From contig JAJKIV010000171.1 in assembly GCA_021154285.1 (NCBI GenBank), positions 1 through 49,621 of the forward strand: 49,621 nucleotides of DNA, in the 5' to 3' direction. Every line of letters starts with the position of its first letter. Positions within the stretch are counted from its first letter, which is position 1. The position numbers were made by a program, and so were the translations under genes. The stretch is from Gemmatimonas sp. Its GTDB lineage: Bacteria > Gemmatimonadota > Gemmatimonadetes > Gemmatimonadales > Gemmatimonadaceae. This document shows positions 38,407 through 48,405 of this stretch, one piece after another. The notes under the pieces are model-generated. The model was not told the origin of the DNA and did not search any database. It saw only the letters and a program-made list of their open reading frames with translations.

Positions 38407-40577
38407 AGCAGGTGTTACGAAAGGGCCTCAAGCACATCGTCGTGGACGAGGTACCGGATCCGGCGCCCGCGCCGCATCACGTCCTCGTTCGCCCGGTGTA
38501 TTCGCTCATCAGCGCCGGCACTGAAACGGCGAGCATTCACAAGGAAAGTCTCCTGAGCAGCGTCGCCGAGAATCCGTCGCACCTACGCAAGATCTACGAC
38601 GCGATGAAGGTGGCAGGGCCTGTCCGGACCGTGGCTGAGGTTCAGGCGAAGTTCTCGGAGTACGCCGCATTGGGCTACTCGGGCGCCGGTTACGTGGTGG
38701 ACCGCCACCCGTCGGTGACGGACCTCGAGATCGGCAGTCGCGTCGCCTATGGCGGCGAGGGCACCGGACATGCCGAGACGGTGCTGTCCGGGCGCCTGCT
38801 GACAGCCCGTATTCCGGATGAAGTGTCGTTCGAGGAAGCCTGCTTTACGACGTTAGGCGCCATTGCCATGCATGGCGTCCGCATGGCGAACCTCGGCGTC
38901 GGCGACGTCGTCGCCGTCGTGGGGATGGGGATGATCGGCCAGCTGGTCGCGCAGATTGCGCGCGCGCAGGGTGCTGTGGTGATCGCGCTCGACCTGCGCC
39001 CGGACCGAATCACGCTTGCCGAGCGACTCGGGGCGGATCACGCATTCGCCCCGGGCGACGAGGCCGAGCGGCGTATCGCGGCGCTCACGGCGGGACGCGG
39101 CGCGGATTGCGTGATCGTCGCGGCCGCCGCCAAGTCATCGGCGCCGGTGGAGTTGGCGCTGCGACTCTGTCGCGAGCGCGGACGGGTCGTGGTCGTGGGC
39201 GCGGTGGAGATGAACCTCTCGCGCGACCTGATGTACGTGAAGGAGATCGACGTCGTCGTCTCGCGCGCCTATGGACCGGGGAGCTATGACCCGGCGTACG
39301 AGCGTCAGGCGCGCGACTACCCGGCTGGGTACGTCCGGTGGACCGAGAACCGGAACATGGAGGAGTTTCTCCGGCTCATCGCGACGAAACGTGTCGACGT
39401 TAGGCCGATGATCAGTCACACGTTCGACCTTGCCCAGGCGTCCGCGGCGTACGACACGATCATGGCGCCGGGGTCGAACAGCCTCGCGGTCGTACTGCGC
39501 TACCCGGACCCCGCGGTGTCTGGTTCGGAGCTGACGTTCACGCCGCGCCGGCGCGTCGATCTGGCGCCGGCGGCGCCGCGAAAATCGGGCGATCTCAAAG
39601 TGGCGTTAGTTGGAGCAGGCAATCTCGCGCGGTGGGCGCACCTCCCGAACATCGCGAAGATCGATGGCGTCTCGCTGCACGCGGTGTATTCCGCGAGTGG
39701 TCCGCGCGGCGCGACGTACGGCAAGCGATTCGGCGCGGCGTACGCCAGCTCGGACTACCAGCAGATCCTCGACGATAAGGACATCGAGATCGTGCTTATC
39801 GTGAGCAGGAACCAGCAGCACGCCGAACAGGCCGAGGCAGCGCTGCGCGCTGGCAAGCACGTATTTCTCGAGAAGCCGATGGCGCTCACGGAGCTCGAGT
39901 GCCGCGCGCTGAATACCGCGGTCGAGGAAAGCGGCAGGCTGCTCACCGTGGGATTCAACCGGCGCTTCGCGCCGTTCTACGTCGAGCAGAAGCGGATGCT
40001 GTCGCGCCGCAGCGGTCCGGCCGTCGTGAACTGCCGCGTGAACTCACCGGGACTCTCGGGCACGTACTGGGCAGCCGAAGCGGCGCACGGCGGAGCGATT
40101 CTCGGCGAGGGTTGTCACTTCACCGACCTGCTCTACTGGCTTCTCGAGTCCGAACCAGTGTGGGTGAGTGGGGCATGTCTACCGACCACCGCGAAGGAGC
40201 CGATCGGCGACCATAACGTGGCGACGACGATCGGGTTTGCCGACGGGTCGGTTGCGAACCTCACGTACTGCACGATCGGCAGCAAGACCTCGGCGGGAGA
40301 GCGCGTGGAAGGCTGGGCGCCCGGCCTCGGTGCGATCGTCGAGGACTTCAAGTGGTTCCAGTCGCGCACGGGAACGCGCAGCACGAAGTCGAAGTGGTGG
40401 CCCGAGAAGGGCTACGAGCAGCAGATGCGTGGGTTCATCGAGTCGATCCGCAAGGGCGCCGCGCCCGCGGTGTCGGTACGCGACGGCGCACGATCGACGC
40501 TCGTGTGCCTCCGCATCCTCGAGTCGGTGCGCGACCGCACGCCGCGCACCGTGGATCTCGACGCGCTGCTGGGTTGA
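38403..40577 (+). CDS. Bi-domain oxidoreductase: zinc-type alcohol dehydrogenase-like domain + Gfo/Idh/MocA domain
   Basis: MKQVLRKGLKHIVVDEVPDPAPAPHHVLVRPVYSLISAGTE...VGMGMIGQLVAQIARAQGA...VALVGAGNLARWAHLPNIAKI...HVFLEKPMALTELEC. Confidence 0.92.
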   Translation: MKQVLRKGLKHIVVDEVPDPAPAPHHVLVRPVYSLISAGTETASIHKESLLSSVAENPSHLRKIYDAMKVAGPVRTVAEVQAKFSEYAALGYSGAGYVVDRHPSVTDLEIGSRVAYGGEGTGHAETVLSGRLLTARIPDEVSFEEACFTTLGAIAMHGVRMANLGVGDVVAVVGMGMIGQLVAQIARAQGAVVIALDLRPDRITLAERLGADHAFAPGDEAERRIAALTAGRGADCVIVAAAAKSSAPVELALRLCRERGRVVVVGAVEMNLSRDLMYVKEIDVVVSRAYGPGSYDPAYERQARDYPAGYVRWTENRNMEEFLRLIATKRVDVRPMISHTFDLAQASAAYDTIMAPGSNSLAVVLRYPDPAVSGSELTFTPRRRVDLAPAAPRKSGDLKVALVGAGNLARWAHLPNIAKIDGVSLHAVYSASGPRGATYGKRFGAAYASSDYQQILDDKDIEIVLIVSRNQQHAEQAEAALRAGKHVFLEKPMALTELECRALNTAVEESGRLLTVGFNRRFAPFYVEQKRMLSRRSGPAVVNCRVNSPGLSGTYWAAEAAHGGAILGEGCHFTDLLYWLLESEPVWVSGACLPTTAKEPIGDHNVATTIGFADGSVANLTYCTIGSKTSAGERVEGWAPGLGAIVEDFKWFQSRTGTRSTKSKWWPEKGYEQQMRGFIESIRKGAAPAVSVRDGARSTLVCLRILESVRDRTPRTVDLDALLG

Positions 40578-40581
40578 TCGC

Positions 40582-42342
40582 CTAACGATCTACGACGACC
40601 CCTTCCAGTCGCTTTTTCAGTCCGTTCAGGTCGGCACCGGGATCGGTGCCGCCTGGACCCCGCTGTTTGAAGTCGCTCTTGGCGCGGAGGCGGAAATCGT
40701 GGCCCTCCTGGTCGACGAAGCCGATGTGCGCGATGGTCGGCGCGTACCAGTTGCCGGTCGGGTGAAGGCGCACGTACTGCGGGTCGACGCCGCCGATGAC
40801 GTTGCGCGCAAACGTCCACGAATCGCCCGCCATCGCGCGCAGGCTCTCCGAGCCGACCTGTTTCCCCGAGTAGAAGACCCCGTAGCCGACGCCGCTCGTG
40901 AACACGTTGTCGGTGATGGTGAGGTGACGCGCCTTGCCGTTTCCGTAGTCCATGACGAGGGGCGTACCGCGGTTCGGTATGTTGCCGACGAACGTGTTGT
41001 GCCGGATCGCCACGTCGCGCAGGTCGTGTGTGAGCAGCATTAGGAAGCCGTCGGATCCTGTTTCGTTGTACGTCCCGATGTTGTAGAACAGGTTGTTCTC
41101 TGCGCGAACGCGCTGCACGTGGACGTCCACGCACGCCTGGCCGGTGCAGTCGACCGCCTGGAGGTTGAACCCGCGCGGCGAGTTCTTCACCATGTTGTAG
41201 CGGAAGGTGACGTCGGTCGTGCCCTGCCACGTACACGTGCCGCAGGAGTCCTGCGACGACTTGATCACGATGGCCATGCCTGACTGCGCGTCGGCCCAGT
41301 TGTTCTCGAAGACGTTGTCCTCGACGAGCACGCGGCGGGCGTTCTTGAGCTCGAAGAGATTCTTCACCGTCCAGCGACCCTTCCAGCGGGCGTCCTTGAA
41401 GAAGTGATTCCGTCGAATGGTGATGTCGCTGGGCGACAATCCCTGAATGCCGGGATCGGCGCCACCGAACATGACGGTCTCGCCGGCGCCGGAGAGGAAG
41501 TTGTTCTCGATCAGGAACGGACCGGGGCCGTTCCACCCCTCGATGGCCTGCGAATCGAACCCCTTCGCGTGGCAATCCGAGACCCACGAGTTCACCACCG
41601 CCGATCGCGCCGAGTTGAGCGCGATGCAGCGCACCAGGTTCGTCGCCGCTGTTCCATGCACGTAGACCCGGTCCAGGATGATGCGGGACGGGACGCGGCC
41701 GGGTGACGTCTGCGTATCGCCGCCCTTGGCCCATCCGCCGTCGCCTAACGCGATGAGCGCGTAATGTATCGCCCCGGGGGCGAGCTCCGACGCGACCGTC
41801 ACCTCGAGCCCGAAGAGCCGCCAGCCGCAGGTCGGGTTCTCCGTGCGAAGCGCCGGCTTGTCGTTGCGCGTCGCGATCTTGGCGAGGCGTGCCGACGCGG
41901 CGGGCGTGATGCGCTCGCCGTCGGCCGGGAGGTCCGAGTCCGGCACGTCGGTGCGCACGACGATTGGTGCGGCGCCACACGGCTTGGTGGGCAGGATGAA
42001 GTTCCCTGCGTACGTCGCGCCGGACGCGAGCCGGATCACGTCCCCCGGCTTCGCGCGGCCTAACGCCGACTGCAGGTTGTCGTTCGCCCCGACGCGGATG
42101 GTCTGACCCGTGGACGGCACCGAGCGGACATCGACCTCCGATCGCGGGAGGTCCGCGACGCTGTCACGCGGGGTGGTGTCGTTCTGCGCCGGCGTTGCGG
42201 CGATCGCCGCGCGCACGTCGCGCAGCGTGGTGGAATCGGCGGTGGGGTTCGATTGCGGTGTGGAACGCTCGGGGCACCCGAGGAGCACGGCGAGGCCAGC
42301 CGCGGCGCCGAGCAGGCGGTGCGTGAATATGACGTTAGGCAT
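40582..42342 (-). CDS. Right-handed beta-helix lipoprotein, third paralogue, lacking Ig-like repeats
   Basis: LLGAAAGLAVLLGCPE lipobox; LGRAKPGDVIRLASGATYAGNFILPTKPCGAAPIVVRTDVPDSDLPADGERITPAA...NNVFENNWADAQSGMAIVIKSSQDSCGTCTWQGTTDVTFRYNMVKNSPRGF. Confidence 0.88.
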   Translation of the reverse strand: MPNVIFTHRLLGAAAGLAVLLGCPERSTPQSNPTADSTTLRDVRAAIAATPAQNDTTPRDSVADLPRSEVDVRSVPSTGQTIRVGANDNLQSALGRAKPGDVIRLASGATYAGNFILPTKPCGAAPIVVRTDVPDSDLPADGERITPAASARLAKIATRNDKPALRTENPTCGWRLFGLEVTVASELAPGAIHYALIALGDGGWAKGGDTQTSPGRVPSRIILDRVYVHGTAATNLVRCIALNSARSAVVNSWVSDCHAKGFDSQAIEGWNGPGPFLIENNFLSGAGETVMFGGADPGIQGLSPSDITIRRNHFFKDARWKGRWTVKNLFELKNARRVLVEDNVFENNWADAQSGMAIVIKSSQDSCGTCTWQGTTDVTFRYNMVKNSPRGFNLQAVDCTGQACVDVHVQRVRAENNLFYNIGTYNETGSDGFLMLLTHDLRDVAIRHNTFVGNIPNRGTPLVMDYGNGKARHLTITDNVFTSGVGYGVFYSGKQVGSESLRAMAGDSWTFARNVIGGVDPQYVRLHPTGNWYAPTIAHIGFVDQEGHDFRLRAKSDFKQRGPGGTDPGADLNGLKKRLEGVVVDR

Positions 42343-42351
42343 CGATGGAAG

Positions 42352-43533
42352 TCAATGAGAATGACCGGCGTCCGCCAACAGCCGCTCGTAGAGCCGCTCG
42401 AGCGATCCAACCACGGCCGCGGCGTGAAACTCTTCACGGGCGCGTTGCGCACCGACCGCGCCCATCCTCCGTCGTAGGTCTGCGTCCCGCAGTAGCACGC
42501 GGAGTGCATCGGCGAAAGCCGGCGCATCGCCGGCCGCCACGAGCAACCCGTTCTCGCCGTTGCGCACCGCGTCGCGCACGCCGCCGACGTCGGTTGCGAC
42601 GATCGGCCGACCAGCCGCCATCGCCTCGACGAGCGAGTTGGGGAATCCCTCGGAGATGGAGCTCAGCACGGAGATGTCGAACAGAAAGTGAAAGCTCGGG
42701 ACCTGCGGCCGCAGCCCCGCGAAACGTACGGCAGGCGCGATCCGGAGCTCGTCGGCGAGCGCGCGGAGGCGCTCCAACTCCGGCCCCTGGCCAACGATGA
42801 CGAGACGCAATGTAGGCCACTCCGGAACGAGTGCTGCCACCGCTCGGAGCAGGGTTGCGTGGTCCTTGATCGGCAGGAGGGATGCGACGATGCCGACCAC
42901 GACGGCGTCCGGTTCGAGGCCAAGTTCCCGGACCCATGCCTGCCTAACGTTGGAGGCGGGGGCGCCGAACGCCGCTTCGTCGACGAAGTTAGGGACCACC
43001 ACCACACGGCCACGTGAGAGCCAATCGTCGCGCTGCAGTGACGCGGCTACGGCGTCACTGTTCGCGATGACGCGCGTCGCGGCGCGAAACCCAACACCAT
43101 TCGCTATGCGATATCGCCATGGCGAGTGGAGCCAGCGTTTGCTCGCGACGATCACCGGGACACGGGCCCACCGCGCTGCCATCGTCGAGAAGAAGTTCGA
43201 GTACTGGTCGTGACAGTGGACCACGGACACCCGCTCGTCGCGCAGGAAACGCGCGAGGCGAACGCCCTGCCGTACCGTCTCGGTTCCGTAAAGGTTTTGG
43301 ATCGGAAAGCGAAGGACCGGCACACCCATCCGCTCGTACCGCTCGGTGAGCGGGCCTTCGCCGCGCAGCGTCACCACGCTCAGCCGATAGCGTTCCTGAT
43401 CAAGACGCTCGGCCGTGCGGACCGCGTTCATCTCCGTCCCACCGACGCTCATGGTGTCGATGGAAAACACGACGTGGACTCGGTCACGCTCTCTCACAGG
43501 GGCCGGGCGGGCGTCAATCACAGCTGAGGACAT
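42352..43533 (-). CDS. Glycosyltransferase family 4
   Basis: VHVVFSIDTMSVGGTEMNAVRTAERLDQERY...VSVVHCHDQYSNFFSTMAARWARVPVIVASKRWLH...EGFPNSLVEAMAAGRPIVATDVGGVRDAVRNGENGLLV. Confidence 0.92.
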   Translation of the reverse strand: MSSAVIDARPAPVRERDRVHVVFSIDTMSVGGTEMNAVRTAERLDQERYRLSVVTLRGEGPLTERYERMGVPVLRFPIQNLYGTETVRQGVRLARFLRDERVSVVHCHDQYSNFFSTMAARWARVPVIVASKRWLHSPWRYRIANGVGFRAATRVIANSDAVAASLQRDDWLSRGRVVVVPNFVDEAAFGAPASNVRQAWVRELGLEPDAVVVGIVASLLPIKDHATLLRAVAALVPEWPTLRLVIVGQGPELERLRALADELRIAPAVRFAGLRPQVPSFHFLFDISVLSSISEGFPNSLVEAMAAGRPIVATDVGGVRDAVRNGENGLLVAAGDAPAFADALRVLLRDADLRRRMGAVGAQRAREEFHAAAVVGSLERLYERLLADAGHSH

Positions 43534-43764
43534 GTAGTGTCAAATGGGACCGGTTCGGATGACGACAACCAGACGGGTGCGACGTCAGAAATGGTACACG
43601 GAACGCGAAGCGACGGTATGAAACGCTTGGTGACACGTACCCGTCCTACCAGCGAGCAAGCGCGGTTCCGTTCGCCTCGGACGGTGCGATGGTTGCATTC
43701 CCCGGGGCGGCCCACGCTACGTTGCAGTGAGGCTTTCCCGAAGCGTCTTGAACCCTCCGTCTGC

Positions 43765-45225
43765 ATGAGACCTCGTCAGGGTGGTTGGCGAAGTGCACGT
43801 CATGTGGTGCCACCACCACAGATGGCGGTCGTCGACGCAACGCCAGCGCAAACGGGCACCGTTGCGCCCGTCACGCGGGCGCAACGGGGACGCGCCCGCG
43901 CCGCGAGCGCCGCCACCAGCGAGTCGCTGGTCGCATCGTTCTTGAGGGGGACGGCGCAGCATCCCGCGACGTGGTCGGTGAGCTTCGTCGGCCTGCTCGT
44001 GTACCTCTTCTCGGCCGTGACGTATCGTCTGCCGCTCGTCATTCCGGCGATGGTACTGGCGCTCCTTGGGCTCCTCATGGAGCGCCGCGTCACGGTTCCG
44101 TTTTTCGTGATGCTGTTTGCTGCCTACTTGGCCTGGGCCGCGGCGAGCTACACGACGAGCGTCGACCCCGCAGGCACTCTCGCGCAGACCATCGTGCTCG
44201 CGAAGGTCTTCGTGATCTGCTTCGTCATCGCCAACGTCACGCGCGACGGTTGGCGCATGCGCGTGTTCATGGTGTTCTTCCTCGCGTGCTTCGCGTTGTA
44301 CCCCGCACGCGGAACGTTCGTGAACTACTTCATCGCGCGGTACACCGTCTTTGGCCGTGCGTTGTGGAATTACATCTACAGCAACCCGAACGACCTCGCG
44401 GCGCTCACGTTCTTTCCCCTCGCGCTCTCGGTCGCGGTCGCGCTCACCGAAACGAACAAATGGATCAAGCGTGCCGCGCTCGCGGGCGTCGCCGGGCTGC
44501 CGCTGATGATCCTGCTGACGCAATCACGTGGGGCTTTGATCGCGCTCGTCGTCTCCGGCATCGTGTTCTTCATCGTGCACACCAAGGGGCGGCGTGTGCG
44601 CTCATTGCTGGTGGCGGCCGCCGCGGCGATTGTCCTTCTGCCGTTCGTTCCGCGATCCGCTTGGCAGCGTTTCGGGGGATTGGGAAAACTGGCCAGCGGG
44701 AACGTGATCGAGGCTGACCCGGAAGGCTCTGCGGACGCGCGCTACAACATCTGGCGCGTCGCGGGGACGATCATCAAGGAAAATCCGGTGTCGGGGATCG
44801 GCCTCGGCGTGTACCCGCGTGGCCACGCCATGTATGCCCCGCGCGTCGGCGTCCCCGACGCCGCGCTCGGATTCCGCGACACGCACAGCACGTATCTCAA
44901 CGTCGCGGCCGAGACGGGAATCCCCGGCCTTCTGCTGTTCCTCGCCACGGTCGGCGTCGTCGCGGTGGCGTCGGAACGCACCCGTCGACTCGCGCGCGGC
45001 TCTCCTCGTGCCCAGCAGCTGTTGGCGCTCGAGCTCGGGCTACTGGGTTTTATGTTGGCCGGCGTCTTCGGCTCGTTCGCGAAGTTGAGCTTTCTCTACA
45101 TGCAGCTGGCGATCATGTGGTCGGTGACGGACATCACGAAACGAGAGCTGGCCGCCGGAGCCGTGCTACCCATGCGAAGCGCGATCCCGCAGGGCCGCCG
45201 TTCGCAACGTCTCGCTGCCCGTTAG
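43765..45225 (+). CDS. O-antigen ligase / Wzy-type polymerase family membrane protein (start uncertain; ORF 43537..45225)
   Basis: Multi-TM; RALWNYIYSNPNDLAALTFFPLALSVAV...LTQSRGALIALVVSGIVFF...GIGLGVYPRGHAMYAPR...RDTHSTYLNVAAETGIPGLLLFL. Confidence 0.88.
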   Translation: MRPRQGGWRSARHVVPPPQMAVVDATPAQTGTVAPVTRAQRGRARAASAATSESLVASFLRGTAQHPATWSVSFVGLLVYLFSAVTYRLPLVIPAMVLALLGLLMERRVTVPFFVMLFAAYLAWAAASYTTSVDPAGTLAQTIVLAKVFVICFVIANVTRDGWRMRVFMVFFLACFALYPARGTFVNYFIARYTVFGRALWNYIYSNPNDLAALTFFPLALSVAVALTETNKWIKRAALAGVAGLPLMILLTQSRGALIALVVSGIVFFIVHTKGRRVRSLLVAAAAAIVLLPFVPRSAWQRFGGLGKLASGNVIEADPEGSADARYNIWRVAGTIIKENPVSGIGLGVYPRGHAMYAPRVGVPDAALGFRDTHSTYLNVAAETGIPGLLLFLATVGVVAVASERTRRLARGSPRAQQLLALELGLLGFMLAGVFGSFAKLSFLYMQLAIMWSVTDITKRELAAGAVLPMRSAIPQGRRSQRLAAR

Positions 45226-45373
45226 GCGCCGCGCCGCGTTTGAACCGACTCGTGCGAAGATGGCTCGGCGAAGTTCCTGGTCCGAGCGCCCCAGAGTTGT
45301 GGCGCCGAGGCAACATGGAAACATCTCGCGCGTCGATTCGCGACTTTGCTCGGCGGCGTATCAGTCCGCTAAA

Positions 45374-45507
45374 CCCGCTCTACGATTTCAGATAGCGGGC
45401 ATGTCCGTGAGTCGCCGCAAACACATGCTGGGGCGCCATCCTTGCACATACGGCTTTCGAAATACACCGGGTCCGGTTGGTAGTTGGCGATTAAATTCTG
45501 CTCACGG
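45374..45507 (+). other. Candidate structured leader RNA upstream of the GT2 triplet
   Basis: Hairpin CCCGCT/AGCGGG (45374-45379/45394-45399) followed by nested inverted repeats CCGTGAG/CTCACGG (45405-45411/45501-45507) and TCGCC/GGCGA (45412-45416/45486-45490). Confidence 0.35.
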
Positions 45508-45564
45508 TAAACCGGGCTCGGCGTTCGTTCTCGAAGTAAAGCAGGGCGGTTTCACCAGATCGCG

Positions 45565-46476
45565 ATGGCCATGTTCGACGTGTCGGTGATCATCGCATCG
45601 GTGGAGTCGGCACGATCGATCGAGCGCTGTATCGAGTCGGTTTGCGCGGCGCTCGAAGGGAGAAGTTCGGAAGTGATCGTCGTCGATGCATCACGCGACA
45701 CGAGCGCGGACATTGCGGAGCGCGATTTCGGACACGCGGCGGTCGTCATACGCTGCGCGCCGGGCACGCTCACGCCCGAGCTCTGGGCAATCGGGATTCG
45801 TCTGTCGACCGGACGTGTGATTGCTTTGACGACCGGGCACTTCGAGGTAGGGCAAGCGTGGGTGGAGAATCTGGAGTCGGCGCTCAGAGCGGGTCACACC
45901 GGCGCAGCCGGTAGACTCGATCTCGCCGATGCGACGTCCGTTACCGACTGGGCAGTGTTTTACCTCCGATATTCGGAGTTTTTGCAAGAACCCAAGGAAG
46001 TGTGGCGCGGTGTTCCGGGGATTCCCGCGGACAACGCGGCTTACGACGGTGAGGCGATTCGGCGATTCGTGATGAATTCAGACGACGGCTTCTGGGAAGT
46101 GGAATTTCACCGCCAGCTTCACGCCGCTGGTGGCTCGCTCGCGGTGGTGCCCGGTGCGACGGCGCGCTACGCGCGCTCGTTCCCCTTTCCAACCATCGCT
46201 CGCCATAGGTTTCACCACGGTCGCCACGCCGGCGCGTGGCGTGCTTCGCGGGCTGGCCGTTCGGCGGCCATGATTGTCGCCGGCACTCCGCTCGTTCCGT
46301 TCGCGCTGGCGCTGCGTGCCTGGCGTCGCGTGCGTCCCATGGTGGAGCACCGCGGTCGATTCGTGCGCGCGCTCCCGGCGTTTCTCGTCCTTGCCACCTG
46401 CTGGGCGGTCGGTGAGGCAGTAGGCGCCATCGGCGGGGCCCCTGCGCCGAGTGGTTCCGTCCCGAGGCGCGCCTAA
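45565..46476 (+). CDS. Glycosyltransferase family 2-like, paralogue A (possibly degenerate)
   Basis: FDVSVIIASVESARSIERCIESVCAALEGRSSEVIVVDAS...ALPAFLVLATCWAVGEAVGAIGG; acidic ED of paralogues B/C replaced by TG. Confidence 0.72.
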   Translation: MAMFDVSVIIASVESARSIERCIESVCAALEGRSSEVIVVDASRDTSADIAERDFGHAAVVIRCAPGTLTPELWAIGIRLSTGRVIALTTGHFEVGQAWVENLESALRAGHTGAAGRLDLADATSVTDWAVFYLRYSEFLQEPKEVWRGVPGIPADNAAYDGEAIRRFVMNSDDGFWEVEFHRQLHAAGGSLAVVPGATARYARSFPFPTIARHRFHHGRHAGAWRASRAGRSAAMIVAGTPLVPFALALRAWRRVRPMVEHRGRFVRALPAFLVLATCWAVGEAVGAIGGAPAPSGSVPRRA

Positions 46477-46478
46477 CG

Positions 46479-47450
46479 ATGTCCTCGCCCAGCCGACTGG
46501 ACAGCGACGTGGCGCGTTCGCTCGGGCGTGGCCCCAAGCGGGGGTCTGGCCCCACGGTGTCGGTCGTCGTCGCGTCCAACCGCGACAAGACGCTCCTGCA
46601 CGCCTGCCTCGGCTCTCTGCTCGGTCAATGTCAGCGACTGAACGCCGAGCTCCTGGTGGCTCGTGCTGGAAGTGCGCCGGACGTCGCTGCGCTGGCGAAG
46701 ACGTACCCCGGCGTCCGATTCGTGACGGCGCCGGCCGACGCCTCGATTCCACAGCTGCGCGCTGTAGGAATGGCGCAGGCGTCGGGTGATGTCGTGGCGC
46801 TCACGGAAGATCATTGCGTCGCCGACGCCAACTGGGTCGAGGCGCTCACGCAGAGCGCCAATAGCGACGCCGATGTGGTCGGTGGCGGAATGGACAACGC
46901 GCGTCGGTCGCGCGTCGTCGACTGGGCCGCGTATTTCGCGGAATACGGATTCTTCTCGACCGACCGACCCGAAGCCCAGCAAGGCGCGCCGCTGCTTACG
47001 GGCGCCAACGTGGCGTACAAACGTCACGTCATTGCGGACGTGATCGGCTGGGCACAGGACGGTGAGTGGGAGAATGTCGCTCATACGCGGCTCGTGGCCC
47101 GCGGGAGCATGCTGCGGTTCGCGAGGACCGCTGCGATCTATCAGAACCAGACCTACAGCGTGGCTGCGTTTTGCACGGACCGCTACGAGCATGGCCGGGA
47201 CTTCGCGCGAAAGCGGTTGGCGGACGAGCCTGGAGCCCGTCGCTGGTTCTTGTTTATGGTGAGTCCGCTCCTTCCGGCGCTGCTCACGTGGCGGGTTGCA
47301 CGTGCGGCGGCGCGCGGACGGTGGGGAACGTTCCTCCGTGCGTTGCCTGCGACGATGTTGTTCCTCACAGCCTGGTCGATAGGAGAGGGCGTCGGATATC
47401 TGCGCGGGCCGGCCGGTGCGCCCGCGCCGAAGCCGGCAGGCGATGACTGA
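46479..47450 (+). CDS. Glycosyltransferase family 2, paralogue B
   Basis: TVSVVVASNRDKTLLHACLGSLLGQCQRLNAELLVARAG...GDVVALTEDHCVADANWVEAL...GANVAYKR...ALPATMLFLTAWSIGEGVGYLRGP. Confidence 0.88.
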   Translation: MSSPSRLDSDVARSLGRGPKRGSGPTVSVVVASNRDKTLLHACLGSLLGQCQRLNAELLVARAGSAPDVAALAKTYPGVRFVTAPADASIPQLRAVGMAQASGDVVALTEDHCVADANWVEALTQSANSDADVVGGGMDNARRSRVVDWAAYFAEYGFFSTDRPEAQQGAPLLTGANVAYKRHVIADVIGWAQDGEWENVAHTRLVARGSMLRFARTAAIYQNQTYSVAAFCTDRYEHGRDFARKRLADEPGARRWFLFMVSPLLPALLTWRVARAAARGRWGTFLRALPATMLFLTAWSIGEGVGYLRGPAGAPAPKPAGDD

Positions 47451-48339
47451 GCCATCGCTCACGGTCGTCGTTCCGTCGGTGAACGGCCTCGGCGACCTGA
47501 TGGACTGTCTCGCGGCGCTTACCCGGCAACGAACGGACGTCGATCTCGAGGTACTCGTCGCTGATCGGTGTGGTGAGCCGCTCCGGCAGGAAGTTCGTGC
47601 GACCTATCCGTGGGTCCGCGTGCTGGAGGCGCCACCGGCGACGACGATCCCCGACCTTCGCGCACTCGCGTTTCGTGAGGCGCGGGGCAGGTCGGTCGCG
47701 GTCATCGAGGATCACGTCATCGTTCCGCCTGGATGGGCGCGCGCGCTCCTCGATGCGCAGGCCGGAGGGGACATCGTCGTCGGCGGAGCCATCGAGAACG
47801 CCGCCGTCGATCGCCTGGTGGATTGGGCGGCGTTCCTGTGTGAGTACAGTCACTGTATAACCCCGCTACCCGAAGGGCCCGCCGACTGGCTGCCCGGCAA
47901 CAACGTGGTGTATCCGCGCGCGTTGCTCGGGCGGTACGAGGCAGTCCTTGGTCGGGGTCAGTGGGAGAATAGACTCCACGATGCGATGCGCCGCGACGGC
48001 GTATCGCTGGTATGCCGACCGCAGATTGCCGTGGGCCACAAGAAACACTACACGATGGGCGAGTACCTCTCGCAGCGATATCTGTACGCGCGGTCGTACG
48101 CAGGCGCGCGGGTTGCTGGCGCGCCGTTGCCGAAGCGACTCGGGTATGGCGCGGCCGCGCTCGCGCTTCCGCCGCTCCTGTTCTTCCGAACCGTGTCGCG
48201 AGTGGTGTCGAAGCGCCGTCACCGTGCTGAGCTGGTGCGATCGCTGCCGCTTCTCGCGGTCTTCGTGGTGTCGTGGGCGCTCGGCGAGATGGTGGGTTAC
48301 GTGGCGGGCCCTGGTGACTCGCTCGCCAAGGTGTGCTGA
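47443..48339 (+). CDS. Glycosyltransferase family 2, paralogue C (start inferred MTEPSLTVVVPS)
   Basis: LTVVVPSVNGLGDLMDCLAALTRQRTDVDLEVLVADRCG...SVAVIEDHVIVPPGWARALL...GNNVVYPR...SLPLLAVFVVSWALGEMVGYVAGPGD. Confidence 0.88.
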   Translation: MTEPSLTVVVPSVNGLGDLMDCLAALTRQRTDVDLEVLVADRCGEPLRQEVRATYPWVRVLEAPPATTIPDLRALAFREARGRSVAVIEDHVIVPPGWARALLDAQAGGDIVVGGAIENAAVDRLVDWAAFLCEYSHCITPLPEGPADWLPGNNVVYPRALLGRYEAVLGRGQWENRLHDAMRRDGVSLVCRPQIAVGHKKHYTMGEYLSQRYLYARSYAGARVAGAPLPKRLGYGAAALALPPLLFFRTVSRVVSKRRHRAELVRSLPLLAVFVVSWALGEMVGYVAGPGDSLAKVC

Positions 48340-48405
48340 GATGTTCGCCGTGTTGACCTCGCGCGCGCTGCGGGCGAACGTGGTTGGAACGGAGGCCGAT
48401 ACCTG

